Assembly (NCBI GenBank): GCA_040006755.1
Contig: JBDTWJ010000028.1
Span: 1 to 29,298 of the forward strand
DNA length: 29,298 nucleotides
Direction of reading: 5' to 3'
Source: JAENVT01 sp040006755
GTDB taxonomy: Bacteria > Actinomycetota > Acidimicrobiia > Acidimicrobiales > Ilumatobacteraceae
Shown here: positions 7,256-14,715 of the stretch, piece after piece
How positions within the stretch are numbered: position 1 is the stretch's first letter
How the letters are laid out: each line of letters opens with the position of its first letter
Notes under the pieces: generated by a model
What the model saw: only the letters and a program-made list of their open reading frames with translations
Told to the model about the DNA's origin: nothing
The model's database searches: none
Position numbers and translations under genes: made by a program

Positions 7256-8307
7256 CGTTGCGTGCCCACATCGTGGTCACCCGCGGTTCACTGAACCTCG
7301 ACGTGTGGCTCAATGCCGAGCCGGGCGAGGTCATCGCGCTGCTCGGCCCCAACGGCGCGGGCAAGACGACCATTCTGCGTTGTCTCGCCGGATTGTTGGC
7401 GATCGATCGTGGCTCGATCAACGTGTTGGGTGAGGTCGTCGACGATCCGGCGACGGGCATGTTCGTGCCGGCCGACAGGCGATCGTCGGGTGTCGTGTTT
7501 CAGCAGTACCTGCTCTTTCCATTCATGTCGGTGCTCGAGAACGTTGCGTTCGGCCTTCGGGCGCGTGGTGTCGACAAAGCGGCCGCGCACGAGGAGGCTC
7601 GCCACTGGCTGCGCAGAGTAGGAAGCGAGGGCATCGAACGATCGCGTCCCGACCAGTTGTCCGGTGGTCAGGCGCAGCGCGTTGCGTTGGCGCGGGCACT
7701 TGCCTCGGAGCCGAAGCTGTTGCTGCTCGACGAGCCACTGGCGGCCCTCGATACGGCAACCCGGGTCGAGGTGCGCCGTGAGTTACGCCGGCATCTTTCC
7801 GAGTTCAGGGGCTGTGCGGTGCTGGTGACCCACGACCCGGTCGACGCCTATGCCTTGGCGAATCGCGTTGTGATCATCGAAAGCGGCCACGTCGTGCAGG
7901 ACGGGACGTTCGTCGAGATCGCCGCCCATCCGCGGTCGGCCTATGTGGCCGAACTCGTCGGGGTGAACTTGCTGACGGGTTCGGTGATGGGCGGTGTCTT
8001 TGCCGTCGACGGCGGGGCCACCCTCACCGTGGCGGCGGATGACGTCGACGGCGCGGCGATCGCCGTGATTCGCCCGCAAGCCATTTCGCTGCACGCGTCG
8101 CGACCGGAGGGCAGTCCGCGCAACGCATGGCGCGCGTCCGTGGTGGATGTCGATCATCGTGCCGACCGCGTGCGTGTGCGTCTCGAAGGACCCGTCCAGC
8201 TGACCGCCGAGATCACCTTCGGCGCCGCCGAGGCACTGAAGGTCAAAGTCGGCCGAGAGTTGTGGGCATCTGTGAAGGCCACCGAGATCACCGTCACCCT
8301 CAACTGA
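7252..8307 (+). CDS. modC: Molybdate-type ABC transporter ATP-binding protein
   Basis: A 351-aa ATPase. The nucleotide-binding domain has Walker A GPNGAGKTT (about 33-41), Q-loop FQQYLLFPF, signature LSGGQAQRVALARAL, Walker B LLLLDEPLAALD and the switch His in VLVTHDP. Residues from about 235 form a TOBE-like domain (HPRSAYVAELVGVNLLTG, then IRPQAISLH and a final strand VKATEITVTLN), as in ModC and related importers. The GTG start at 7252 overlaps the modB stop by 4 bases (GTGA), typical of translational coupling. It would drive uptake through ModB. The 121-base gap that follows holds a weak inverted repeat only (8316-8321 with 8352-8357). Confidence 0.9.
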   Translation: MTLRAHIVVTRGSLNLDVWLNAEPGEVIALLGPNGAGKTTILRCLAGLLAIDRGSINVLGEVVDDPATGMFVPADRRSSGVVFQQYLLFPFMSVLENVAFGLRARGVDKAAAHEEARHWLRRVGSEGIERSRPDQLSGGQAQRVALARALASEPKLLLLDEPLAALDTATRVEVRRELRRHLSEFRGCAVLVTHDPVDAYALANRVVIIESGHVVQDGTFVEIAAHPRSAYVAELVGVNLLTGSVMGGVFAVDGGATLTVAADDVDGAAIAVIRPQAISLHASRPEGSPRNAWRASVVDVDHRADRVRVRLEGPVQLTAEITFGAAEALKVKVGRELWASVKATEITVTLN

Positions 8308-8428
8308 GTGCCCGACGGAGTGCTTCCTGCTCACCCGTGGGGTCGGGAGAAACTCCGATGGACGGAAACACTCGATCACGGGGGGGCGGTTTGGGTTCGG
8401 GTGGGCTGCGGTCTGACAAGATCTCTGC

Positions 8429-9286
8429 GTGTCAAAGGTGATCGAGAAGGTCGGTGTGGTCGGTTGCGGGCTGATGGGTTCAGGGATCGCCGAGGTCGCA
8501 GCCCGAGCGGGATTGGATGTGACGGTCACCGAGAGCTCGCCGGCGGCCGCAGAGGCCGGCATGGCGCGCGTCGCGACTTCGCTGAGGCGGGCGGTGACGT
8601 CGGGCCGGCTGACGGAAGCCCATCACGACGCCACCTGGCAACGCCTGGCGTTCGGCCACAAACTGGATGCGCTCGACGACTGCGACCTCGTCATCGAGGC
8701 GGTTGCAGAGGACGAAGAGATGAAGATCGAGGTCTTCGGCCAACTCGACCATGTTTGCAAGCCCGACGCGGTTCTCGCGTCGAACACATCGAGCATCCCG
8801 ATCATGAAGCTCGCCAGGGCGACCAAGCGCGAGCAGCAGGTGATCGGCATCCACTTCTTCAACCCGGTGCCCGTTCTGCCGCTTGTGGAGTTGGTGACCT
8901 CGCTGCTCACCTCGGCAGAGACCTCGGCCGACATCGAGCACTTCGCCACCGACACGTTGGGCAAGACCGTGATCCGCTCGCGCGACCGCGCCGGGTTCAT
9001 CGTCAACGCCCTGCTGATCCCTTACATCCTCGCCGCAGTCCGGATGCTTGAATCGGGGTTCGCCACTGCCGACGACATCGACACCGGGATGGTGAAGGGC
9101 TGCGCGCATCCGATGGGGCCGCTGCGCCTGGCAGATCTGATCGGACTCGACACGGTGCAGGCGGTCGCCGAGTCGTTGTACGGCGAGTTCAAAGAGCAGC
9201 TGTACACGCCTCCGTCCCTGCTGTTGCGAATGGTCGAGGCCGGCCTGCTCGGGCGCAAGGCCGGCCGCGGGTTCTATGAGTACTGA
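8429..9286 (+). CDS. fadB2: 3-hydroxybutyryl-CoA dehydrogenase
   Basis: A 285-aa NAD(P)-dependent enzyme interconverting 3-hydroxyacyl-CoA and 3-oxoacyl-CoA in beta-oxidation or butanoate metabolism. The Rossmann motif GVVGCGLMGSGIA is at 9-21; catalytic His142 lies in IGIHFFNPVP and pairs with Glu154; the C-terminal helical domain starts at RDRAGFIVNALL and includes the GCAHPMGPLRLADLIGLD stretch and the end motif GRKAGRGFYEY. Length equals the stand-alone FadB2/Hbd type. The start is GTG 8429; CAAGAT ends 6 bases upstream as a weaker -10. It lies after modBC but with its own promoter region. It fits with the two crotonase-fold genes in the window. Confidence 0.95.
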   Translation: MSKVIEKVGVVGCGLMGSGIAEVAARAGLDVTVTESSPAAAEAGMARVATSLRRAVTSGRLTEAHHDATWQRLAFGHKLDALDDCDLVIEAVAEDEEMKIEVFGQLDHVCKPDAVLASNTSSIPIMKLARATKREQQVIGIHFFNPVPVLPLVELVTSLLTSAETSADIEHFATDTLGKTVIRSRDRAGFIVNALLIPYILAAVRMLESGFATADDIDTGMVKGCAHPMGPLRLADLIGLDTVQAVAESLYGEFKEQLYTPPSLLLRMVEAGLLGRKAGRGFYEY

Positions 9287-9464
9287 GCGAGACAGCAGGC
9301 TGCGGCGGATCCACTCGTCGCACGGCGACGCGCAGCTCCGCGAGCGCTACGACGTGTGAGCCGCCGATTACGACGGCGACCTCGACGAGCTCAGGTGGAA
9401 GGCGCCGCAGGCCGGCGTGCTGCGCGTGTGGACCTGGAAAGTGACGCAGTGGCAGTCGACATAG
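9276..9464 (+). pseudogene. Remnant of a class I SAM-dependent methyltransferase
   Basis: An ATG at 9276, overlapping the end of the dehydrogenase gene, opens a frame that reads LRERYDV, stop, AADYDGDLDEL, then KAPQAGVLRV before losing sense and stopping at the TAG ending 9464. The pattern YD-x-W-A-x-x-YD-x-D-L followed by APxxA is the N-terminus of many small SAM methyltransferases; here the expected tryptophan codon TGG is TGA (9357-9359). In another frame AVDIAPDGLSV (about 9448-9480) resembles the strand carrying the next SAM-binding acid, hinting at a deletion with frameshift. About 150 to 200 codons of the gene are missing. The reading is by eye and the match short. Confidence 0.5.
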
Positions 9465-9475
9465 CCCCGGATGGC

Positions 9476-10093
9476 CTATCGGTTCGGAGGACGAGTCAGT
9501 GCACCTGGCGCGAGGCCAACTTCGGTCTCGAGAGCGGTCATTGTCCAATCGAGCGCCAGCCTGCGCTCGATCAAACCCGGATGTGCTGAGAGCTGCAAGC
9601 TCAATCCGTCGAGCAACGACAACACTCGCCAGGCGGTTGCATCGGGATCGTCACACGACATCGTGCCTTCGTCGATCCCCTCGGCGATCGTGGTGGCGAC
9701 CAGTCGTTGCCAGGCGATGTTGAGTAGCCGAGACGTCGCCCCCAGCGCCGGACGGCGGCTCGCTTCCGCCCATGCGTCGAGCCACATCTGGAATGCGCTG
9801 TACTCGTCGGTGCGGGTGTACGAAGCGAAGAAGCTCGACAACCGCTCGAGAGATCCGTTGCACGATTCCATCGCCGTCTCGGTCGTTTGAAGGTCATCGC
9901 TCGCCGCCTGCTCGAAGGCCGCCGCGAGCACCTCGTCCATCGACGAGAAGTAGTGGTGGATCAATCCGCTCGACGTGCCCATCTCCGCGGCAACGTCGCG
10001 GACGGTCGTGTTGGCCAAACCTTTGGTGGACGCCACACGCAGGGTCGCGGCTACAATCTCGTCACGGCGAGCAGTCGGACTCAGGCGTGGCAC
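9476..10093 (-). CDS. TetR family transcriptional regulator (BetI-like)
   Basis: A 205-aa repressor-type protein. The N-terminal domain carries RRDEIVAATLRVASTKGL, then the helix-turn-helix TTVRDVAAEMGTSSGLIHHYF (29-49) and the usual following SSMDEVLAAAFEQA. The C-terminal ligand domain is helical with a Trp-rich part (FQMWLDAWAEA). I chose GTG 10093 (VPRLSPTARR) because homology begins there and a promoter ends 6 bases upstream; the open frame continues past the divergent promoter and is not needed. It faces the GcvT-like gene across 55 bases that hold an inverted repeat between both promoters, so it probably represses itself and the six-gene run. The ligand is unknown; BetI-like relatives sense choline-type compounds, which is only suggestive. 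Confidence 0.92.
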   Translation of the reverse strand: MPRLSPTARRDEIVAATLRVASTKGLANTTVRDVAAEMGTSSGLIHHYFSSMDEVLAAAFEQAASDDLQTTETAMESCNGSLERLSSFFASYTRTDEYSAFQMWLDAWAEASRRPALGATSRLLNIAWQRLVATTIAEGIDEGTMSCDDPDATAWRVLSLLDGLSLQLSAHPGLIERRLALDWTMTALETEVGLAPGALTRPPNR

Positions 10094-10099
10094 ACTGAA

Positions 10100-10128
10100 A
10101 CAGTAACTCTTATTGCGCGTATGTCCAA
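10100..10128 (-). promoter_or_regulatory. Promoter of the tetR gene (TTGGAC, 17 bases, TACTGT)
   Basis: On the minus strand TTGGAC (10128 to 10123) and TACTGT (10105 to 10100) are exactly 17 bases apart. TACTGT ends 6 bases before the GTG start, so the message is probably leaderless. It overlaps the rightward promoter. Confidence 0.6.
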
Positions 10129-10134
10129 TAGAGT
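10106..10134. promoter_or_regulatory. Candidate TetR operator (inverted repeat)
   Basis: ACTCT-T-ATTG (10106-10115) pairs with CAATAGAGT (10126-10134): nine matching positions with one extra T in the left arm and a 10-base centre. It fills the space between the two divergent -10 elements and contains both -35 boxes, so one bound repressor would block both promoters. Confidence 0.5.
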
Positions 10135-10141
10135 CTACGAT
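10113..10141 (+). promoter_or_regulatory. Promoter of the GcvT-like operon (TTGCGC, 17 bases, TACGAT)
   Basis: TTGCGC (10113-10118) and TACGAT (10136-10141) are 17 bases apart; TACGAT ends 7 bases before the ATG at 10149. The start codon has no Shine-Dalgarno sequence, in line with a leaderless message. Confidence 0.6.
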
Positions 10142-10148
10142 CCCGCCC

Positions 10149-11348
10149 ATGGTCTTGACCACGCCCTTCCACGAGCGCCTGGCCCCGTTGAATCAAACGC
10201 AACTCTGGTCGCACTGGTCGGGGTACCTGTCGGCGGTGAAGTACCAGATATCCGACAAGTTCGAATACTTCGCGGTACGAAACTCGGCCGGTCTCATCGA
10301 TACGTCGCCGCTCTACAAGTACCGGATAGCCGGTCGCGACGCCGGCAAGTTCCTGGGTGGTGTGTTGGCGCGCGACATCGGTGTGTGTCGTGACGGGCAG
10401 GCGCAATACACGTTGTGGTGCGACGATCGCGGCTACGTGATCGAAGACGGCGTGGTCATCAAGTTCGCTGCCGACGATTTCATCCTCACCTCGGCCGAGC
10501 CCAACCTCGCGTATTTCCAGAACCTGATCGGCTACGACCAGGTCGAAATCACGGATGTCTCGACCGACTACGCATCACTGGCGGTGCAGGGTCCACGGTC
10601 ACGCGAAATCTTGGCGGAGCTCGACCCGGCGATCGCGACGCTCGCGTTCTTCCATCATGGGCCGGCCAAGATCGGCAATGTGCCGGTGCACGTTTCGCGC
10701 ACCGGATACACCGGCGATCTCGGATACGAGCTCTGGGTAGGCGCCGAAGGTGCCATCGAGATGTGGGACACGCTGATCGAGGCGTGCGCCGGGCGGGGGG
10801 TGCTGCCCGTGGGCCAGAGTGCGTTGCTGATGACGCGCATCGAAGCGGGCTTGGTGCTGATCGGAGTCGACTTCCACTCCAGCAGATTCGCGTTCAACGA
10901 CCACGCCCGCTCCACACCCGCCGAGCTCGGCTTCGCCTGGATGTTCCGCGATCTGGCCACGTCGACTCGGCGGTTCATCGGCCGCGCCTCAATCGAGCGG
11001 GAGCTCGCCGACAAGACATCGCGTTGGAAGATGGTCGGCCTGACCATCGACTGGCGCGACTGGGATCGACACTTCGGGGACGCAGGTCTGATCCCTCCGA
11101 AGGATGAGACACCGGTCGTCTACGAGATGATGCTGTACGACGATGAGACCAGCCGGGTCGGTTATACAACCAGCTTCATGTACTCGCCGATGCTGCAACG
11201 TCATGTCGCGATGGCGCGTGTGCTGCCGCATCTGGCGGTGCCAGGATCACGCGTCAACCTCGAGATCACCATCAACCACCGCTATCACACCGTTGCTGCT
11301 GTCGTTGCGCGACCACCCCTCTTCAACCCGCCGAGAAAGACAGCTTGA
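10149..11348 (+). CDS. GcvT-family folate-dependent aminomethyltransferase-like protein
   Basis: A 399-aa protein of the glycine-cleavage T-protein fold, whose members move a methyl or methylene group from a substrate onto tetrahydrofolate. Seen: LIDTSPLYKYRIAGRDA (49-65), the strand YVIEDGVVI whose Asp100 aligns with the catalytic Asp of T-protein, LAVQGPRSREIL (144-155), SRTGYTGDLGYELWV (183-197) and the later SALLMTRIEAGL. The family also includes dimethylsulfoniopropionate demethylase DmdA, aryl O-demethylase LigM and the folate domains of dimethylglycine and sarcosine dehydrogenases. The organism's ordinary gcvT would normally sit with gcvH and gcvP, absent here, so I infer a catabolic demethylase. 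It is first in a run controlled by the divergent TetR; the next gene starts 3 bases after its stop. Confidence 0.85.
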   Translation: MVLTTPFHERLAPLNQTQLWSHWSGYLSAVKYQISDKFEYFAVRNSAGLIDTSPLYKYRIAGRDAGKFLGGVLARDIGVCRDGQAQYTLWCDDRGYVIEDGVVIKFAADDFILTSAEPNLAYFQNLIGYDQVEITDVSTDYASLAVQGPRSREILAELDPAIATLAFFHHGPAKIGNVPVHVSRTGYTGDLGYELWVGAEGAIEMWDTLIEACAGRGVLPVGQSALLMTRIEAGLVLIGVDFHSSRFAFNDHARSTPAELGFAWMFRDLATSTRRFIGRASIERELADKTSRWKMVGLTIDWRDWDRHFGDAGLIPPKDETPVVYEMMLYDDETSRVGYTTSFMYSPMLQRHVAMARVLPHLAVPGSRVNLEITINHRYHTVAAVVARPPLFNPPRKTA

Positions 11349-11351
11349 CCC

Positions 11352-12947
11352 ATGACATCCAAGCGCTCCTATGACGCGATCGTGATCGGTGGTGGCCACA
11401 ACGGATTGGTCAACGGTGCATACCTGGCCAAGTCGGGCCTGCGCACCTTGATCATCGAACGGCGCCACATCGTGGGTGGCGCGGCTATCACCGAGGAGCT
11501 GATCCCCGGCTTTCATTTCACAACCTTCTCGTACGCCCTCAGCCTCCTGCGCCCCGACATCATCCACGACCTCGAGTTGACCAAGCACGGTTTCATGCCA
11601 CTCCAGATGCCGTCCGCTTTTGCACCGATGGAGAACGGCGACTATCTGTTGATGGGCACCGATCGCAACGAGAATATCAAGGAGATCGCCCGTCACTCCA
11701 AGCACGATGCCGACGCCATGGACCAATACGACTTCGACATGGCTCAGGTCTGCCAGGCGCTGAAGCCGCTCGTCGACTCCGCACCGCCGAACCTGTTCGG
11801 CAACGATCCGGCCGACGCGATGCAGTTGGCAGATCTTGCCAAGCGCATCAAGTCGCTGCCGTCGCGGGTGCTGCAGAACTGCATCCGGTTGCTGACCGGT
11901 AGCTCAGCCGACTTTCTCGACGACTACTTCGAGAGCGACATCATCAAAGGATGGCTGTCGTCGTCGAGCATCATCGGCAGCAAAGTCGGCCCGCGCTCGC
12001 AGGGCTCCGGCCTCGTTCTGCTGTTCCACAACCTCGGCGAGCACGACGGTCACTTCGGGTCGTGGGCGTTCCACAAGGGTGGCAATGGCGGCTTCACCCA
12101 AGTGCTGGCTCGCGCGGCACAGGCATTCGGCGCCGAGATCGTCGTCGACACCCCGGTCGACCATGTGATCACCAGCAACGGGAAGGCGACCGGTGTTGCA
12201 TTGGCCGACGGCATTGAGCTGAAGGCCAAAGTGGTCGTCAGTTCGCTCGACCCGCGGCGCACCTTCACCCAGTTGGTCGATCCGTCAGAACTGCCCACCG
12301 AGCTCAACGACAGCATTCGACGGTTCCGGTTCCAGGGCACATCGGCAAAGGTCAACTTCGCGCTCGATGGTGCGCCCCGCTATCCCGCGCTGGGCGATCG
12401 CACGGATCAGTTCCGTGGTTTCACCAACATCGGACCATCGATGGACTATCTCGAGCGAGCATTCGACGATGCGAAGTACGGCTGGTACAGCAAGCGGCCG
12501 TACATCGACGCATGCATACAGTCGTTGGTGGATCCCGACATGGCGCCCCCTGGCAAGCACGTGATGTCGTGCTTCATCCAGTACGCGCCGTACGAGTTGA
12601 AGGGCAGCGATTGGGACACCGAACGGCAGAACTTCGGTGACACCGTCCAAGCCACCATCGAGTCGTTCTTCCCCGGCTTCGGCGACCTCGTGCTGCACCG
12701 CGAGATCGTGACGCCGCTCGACATCGAACGCGTCGTCGGCCTCAGCGAGGGCAACATCTTCGCCGGCGAGTTCCTGTCGCCACAGATGTACTTCTTCCGA
12801 CCCGCACCCGGTTGGAACCAGTACAGAACCCCGATCGACGGCTACTACCAATGCGGATCGGGCACGCACCCCGGCGGCTGTGTATCGGGCGGTCCCGGCA
12901 AGCTCGCGTCGCAGCAGATCATCGGTGACCTGGTCCGCAAGGGCTGA
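11352..12947 (+). CDS. Phytoene dehydrogenase-like FAD oxidoreductase (PYROXD2 type)
   Basis: A 531-aa flavoprotein. The FAD-binding dinucleotide motif is IGGGHNGLVNGAYLAKSG (12-29), followed by the acid ending the second strand in IIERR and the VGGAA loop (41-45). The C-terminal FAD motif is GYYQCGSGTHPGGCVSGGPG near 493-516, the form seen in PYROXD2 and CrtI relatives. No carotenoid gene is nearby and the protein differs from true desaturases by its context, so the substrate is unknown. It starts 3 bases after the GcvT-like stop and is surely co-transcribed. In sarcosine-type systems a folate domain works with a flavin oxidase; this pair might do the same with an unrelated flavoprotein, which is inference. 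Confidence 0.87.
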   Translation: MTSKRSYDAIVIGGGHNGLVNGAYLAKSGLRTLIIERRHIVGGAAITEELIPGFHFTTFSYALSLLRPDIIHDLELTKHGFMPLQMPSAFAPMENGDYLLMGTDRNENIKEIARHSKHDADAMDQYDFDMAQVCQALKPLVDSAPPNLFGNDPADAMQLADLAKRIKSLPSRVLQNCIRLLTGSSADFLDDYFESDIIKGWLSSSSIIGSKVGPRSQGSGLVLLFHNLGEHDGHFGSWAFHKGGNGGFTQVLARAAQAFGAEIVVDTPVDHVITSNGKATGVALADGIELKAKVVVSSLDPRRTFTQLVDPSELPTELNDSIRRFRFQGTSAKVNFALDGAPRYPALGDRTDQFRGFTNIGPSMDYLERAFDDAKYGWYSKRPYIDACIQSLVDPDMAPPGKHVMSCFIQYAPYELKGSDWDTERQNFGDTVQATIESFFPGFGDLVLHREIVTPLDIERVVGLSEGNIFAGEFLSPQMYFFRPAPGWNQYRTPIDGYYQCGSGTHPGGCVSGGPGKLASQQIIGDLVRKG

Positions 12948-13054
12948 CTGTTCATCCACCAGCGTTCGGCATGGGCCGTTCGCCAGGCACGAACCAGCGT
13001 GGTGTCGACCGCCCATCACCGGGGTACGGTTCGCGACGTCGAACGGGGGTTGAG

Positions 13055-14230
13055 ATGACCGACATCGAAGTGGTTGAAGCGAAGTCCGCCGGGCCTGGGA
13101 AGGCTGAGCCGTTCCGTTTCTTCGACAACCGCGAGAAGTATCTCCTGTTCGTGATGACGACCAGCGAGAAGGCAGAGGTCGCGGCACGCATCGGGCGCGA
13201 GATCGAGCACATCGTGCCGCGTCCGCCCGCATTGCGCTTGTTCGACGCTGGAACCGGCAACGGGATGGTGCTCAGCCAGGTGCTGCGCGAGATGCATCGA
13301 CGATTGCCGACAGTGCCGTTCTTCGTGGTCGGCAAGGAAGTCAGCATGGAAGACACACGACTTACGTTGGCGACGCTGCCTGATCGGCTCGCGGAGCATC
13401 CGCAGTCGGTGGTGGTGCTGACCAACATGTTCTACGCCGAGGCGCCGCACCTATTCCCGCGTGCTCACGAGTTCCACGACAAGGTGCGCTGGATCGACGT
13501 GCCCTTGAAGGGCAACACCTCACACGAGTTCTTCCAGCAGATCCACGAGCTCGACGATCATCTGACCCAGGGCTGGCAGACCGCTTCGAGCGCCAAGACG
13601 GGTAACCCGGTTTACGTCACGCCGTCGGTCATGGTGCTGTACCGCGGTGATCAGGCATTCGCGCTTGACGACCTGATCCCGCGGCCGACGGGCGGCCCAC
13701 AGCCGTTCGAGTACGACCTCGTACTGGCGGCCCAGCCGTACCGCAGCCGTACGTCCGCAGAGACGAAGGTCAAGAACGTCCTGGCACCATTGGCGAAGGC
13801 CCTCGCACCAGCGGGCAGGTTGGTTGTCGTGCAGTCGACCGGCCACGACCCCGGAATGGAGATCATTCGCAAGATCTGGCCTGACGAGGACCCCTTCGCG
13901 ACTCCTCGACACAAGCTGATCAAAGAGCTCGATTCGCAACTCAATGGCGATGCGGCTCCCGACTTTGGCTTCGAAGGCACCAGCGACGCGGCGTCGCTGT
14001 TCAGCTACCACCTCCATGCGATGCCGAACGAGGTGTCGAATCGCATCAGCACATCGACCACCTTGGCGGCGTGGAACGCGGCGGTCTACGTCGCCCAGAT
14101 CGAGGACGAGCGCACCGCCGACGTGTTGATGGAGGGTCACTATCTCGATGCAACTGCCGATGTCGTGCTGAAGCAGGGCGGGCTCTGGTTTCAGGACGAG
14201 TCGTTCGTCGTGGTACGCCATGCGTCGTGA
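13055..14230 (+). CDS. SAM-dependent methyltransferase-like protein
   Basis: A 391-aa protein with a class I methyltransferase core: motif I is LFDAGTGNGMVLSQVL (62-77), followed by a second strand (FFVVGKEVSMEDTRL) and later YDLVLAAQPYRS and LAPAGRLVVVQSTGHDPGMEII, which match motifs IV to VI. About 100 extra residues after the core and an N-terminal extension (FRFFDNREKYLLFVMTTSEKAEVAARI) make it longer than simple methyltransferases. I do not recognise the subfamily or substrate. The ATG at 13055 follows GGGGGTTGAG, a usable ribosome binding site; an upstream in-frame ATG at 12971 lacks one. The gap of 107 bases before it holds TACGGT (13025-13030), so an internal promoter is possible. Confidence 0.75.
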   Translation: MTDIEVVEAKSAGPGKAEPFRFFDNREKYLLFVMTTSEKAEVAARIGREIEHIVPRPPALRLFDAGTGNGMVLSQVLREMHRRLPTVPFFVVGKEVSMEDTRLTLATLPDRLAEHPQSVVVLTNMFYAEAPHLFPRAHEFHDKVRWIDVPLKGNTSHEFFQQIHELDDHLTQGWQTASSAKTGNPVYVTPSVMVLYRGDQAFALDDLIPRPTGGPQPFEYDLVLAAQPYRSRTSAETKVKNVLAPLAKALAPAGRLVVVQSTGHDPGMEIIRKIWPDEDPFATPRHKLIKELDSQLNGDAAPDFGFEGTSDAASLFSYHLHAMPNEVSNRISTSTTLAAWNAAVYVAQIEDERTADVLMEGHYLDATADVVLKQGGLWFQDESFVVVRHAS

Positions 14231-14715
14231 ATTCCCAAGAGCACGTCGTTTCCCACCTCCTCCGCCTCGGCGTGGATCACGAGATCGTGCCATGCGATCC
14301 AGCTCTCGCTGACACGGCCGCATTCTGCGAGGCATACGGCTATTCGCCAGATGACTCGGCCAACACGATCATCGTCGTCGGCAAGGGTGAGACGCCGCGG
14401 CCGGTCGCGTGCGTCGTACTTGCTTCGAGCCGGCTCGACGTCAACGGAGTCGTGCGTAAGCGTCTCGAAGTGCGCAAGGCTTCCTTCGCCTCGGCGGACG
14501 AGACGATGCAACTCACCGGCATGGAGATCGGCGGCGTTACAGCCTTTGCTCTTCCAGACGGATTGCCGATCTGGGTGGATGCTGCAGTGATGGTTCGCGA
14601 GCGGATCATCCTCGGCGGTGGAAGCAGGGCGATCAAGGTGTTGACACCGCCCTCGACCCTGACCGCGGTCGACAACGTGACGGTGATCGACGGCTTGGCC
14701 CGCTCGCGCGAATGA
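14227..14715 (+). CDS. YbaK/ProX-type aminoacyl-tRNA deacylase domain protein
   Basis: A 162-aa single-domain protein of the YbaK/EbsC fold. The typical order is seen: VSHLLRLGVDHEIV, the NTIIVVGKG strand, CVVLASSRLDVNGVVRKRLEV, KASFASADETMQLTGMEIGGVTAFALP with the family glycine-rich turn, and WVDAAVMVRERIILGGGSRAIKV. Relatives hydrolyse misacylated tRNA such as Cys-tRNA(Pro). It starts with GTG 14227, overlapping the previous stop by 4 bases (GTGA), and overlaps the kinase gene by 4 bases (ATGA), so it is embedded in the operon. A tRNA-editing protein inside a catabolic run is odd; it may have another hydrolase or binding role. Confidence 0.85.
   Translation: MNSQEHVVSHLLRLGVDHEIVPCDPALADTAAFCEAYGYSPDDSANTIIVVGKGETPRPVACVVLASSRLDVNGVVRKRLEVRKASFASADETMQLTGMEIGGVTAFALPDGLPIWVDAAVMVRERIILGGGSRAIKVLTPPSTLTAVDNVTVIDGLARSRE

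Noticed and set aside
8316..8357. CGGAGT / ACTCCG inverted repeat after modC
   Set aside because: A 6-bp stem with a 30-base loop and no U-run is too weak to call a terminator.
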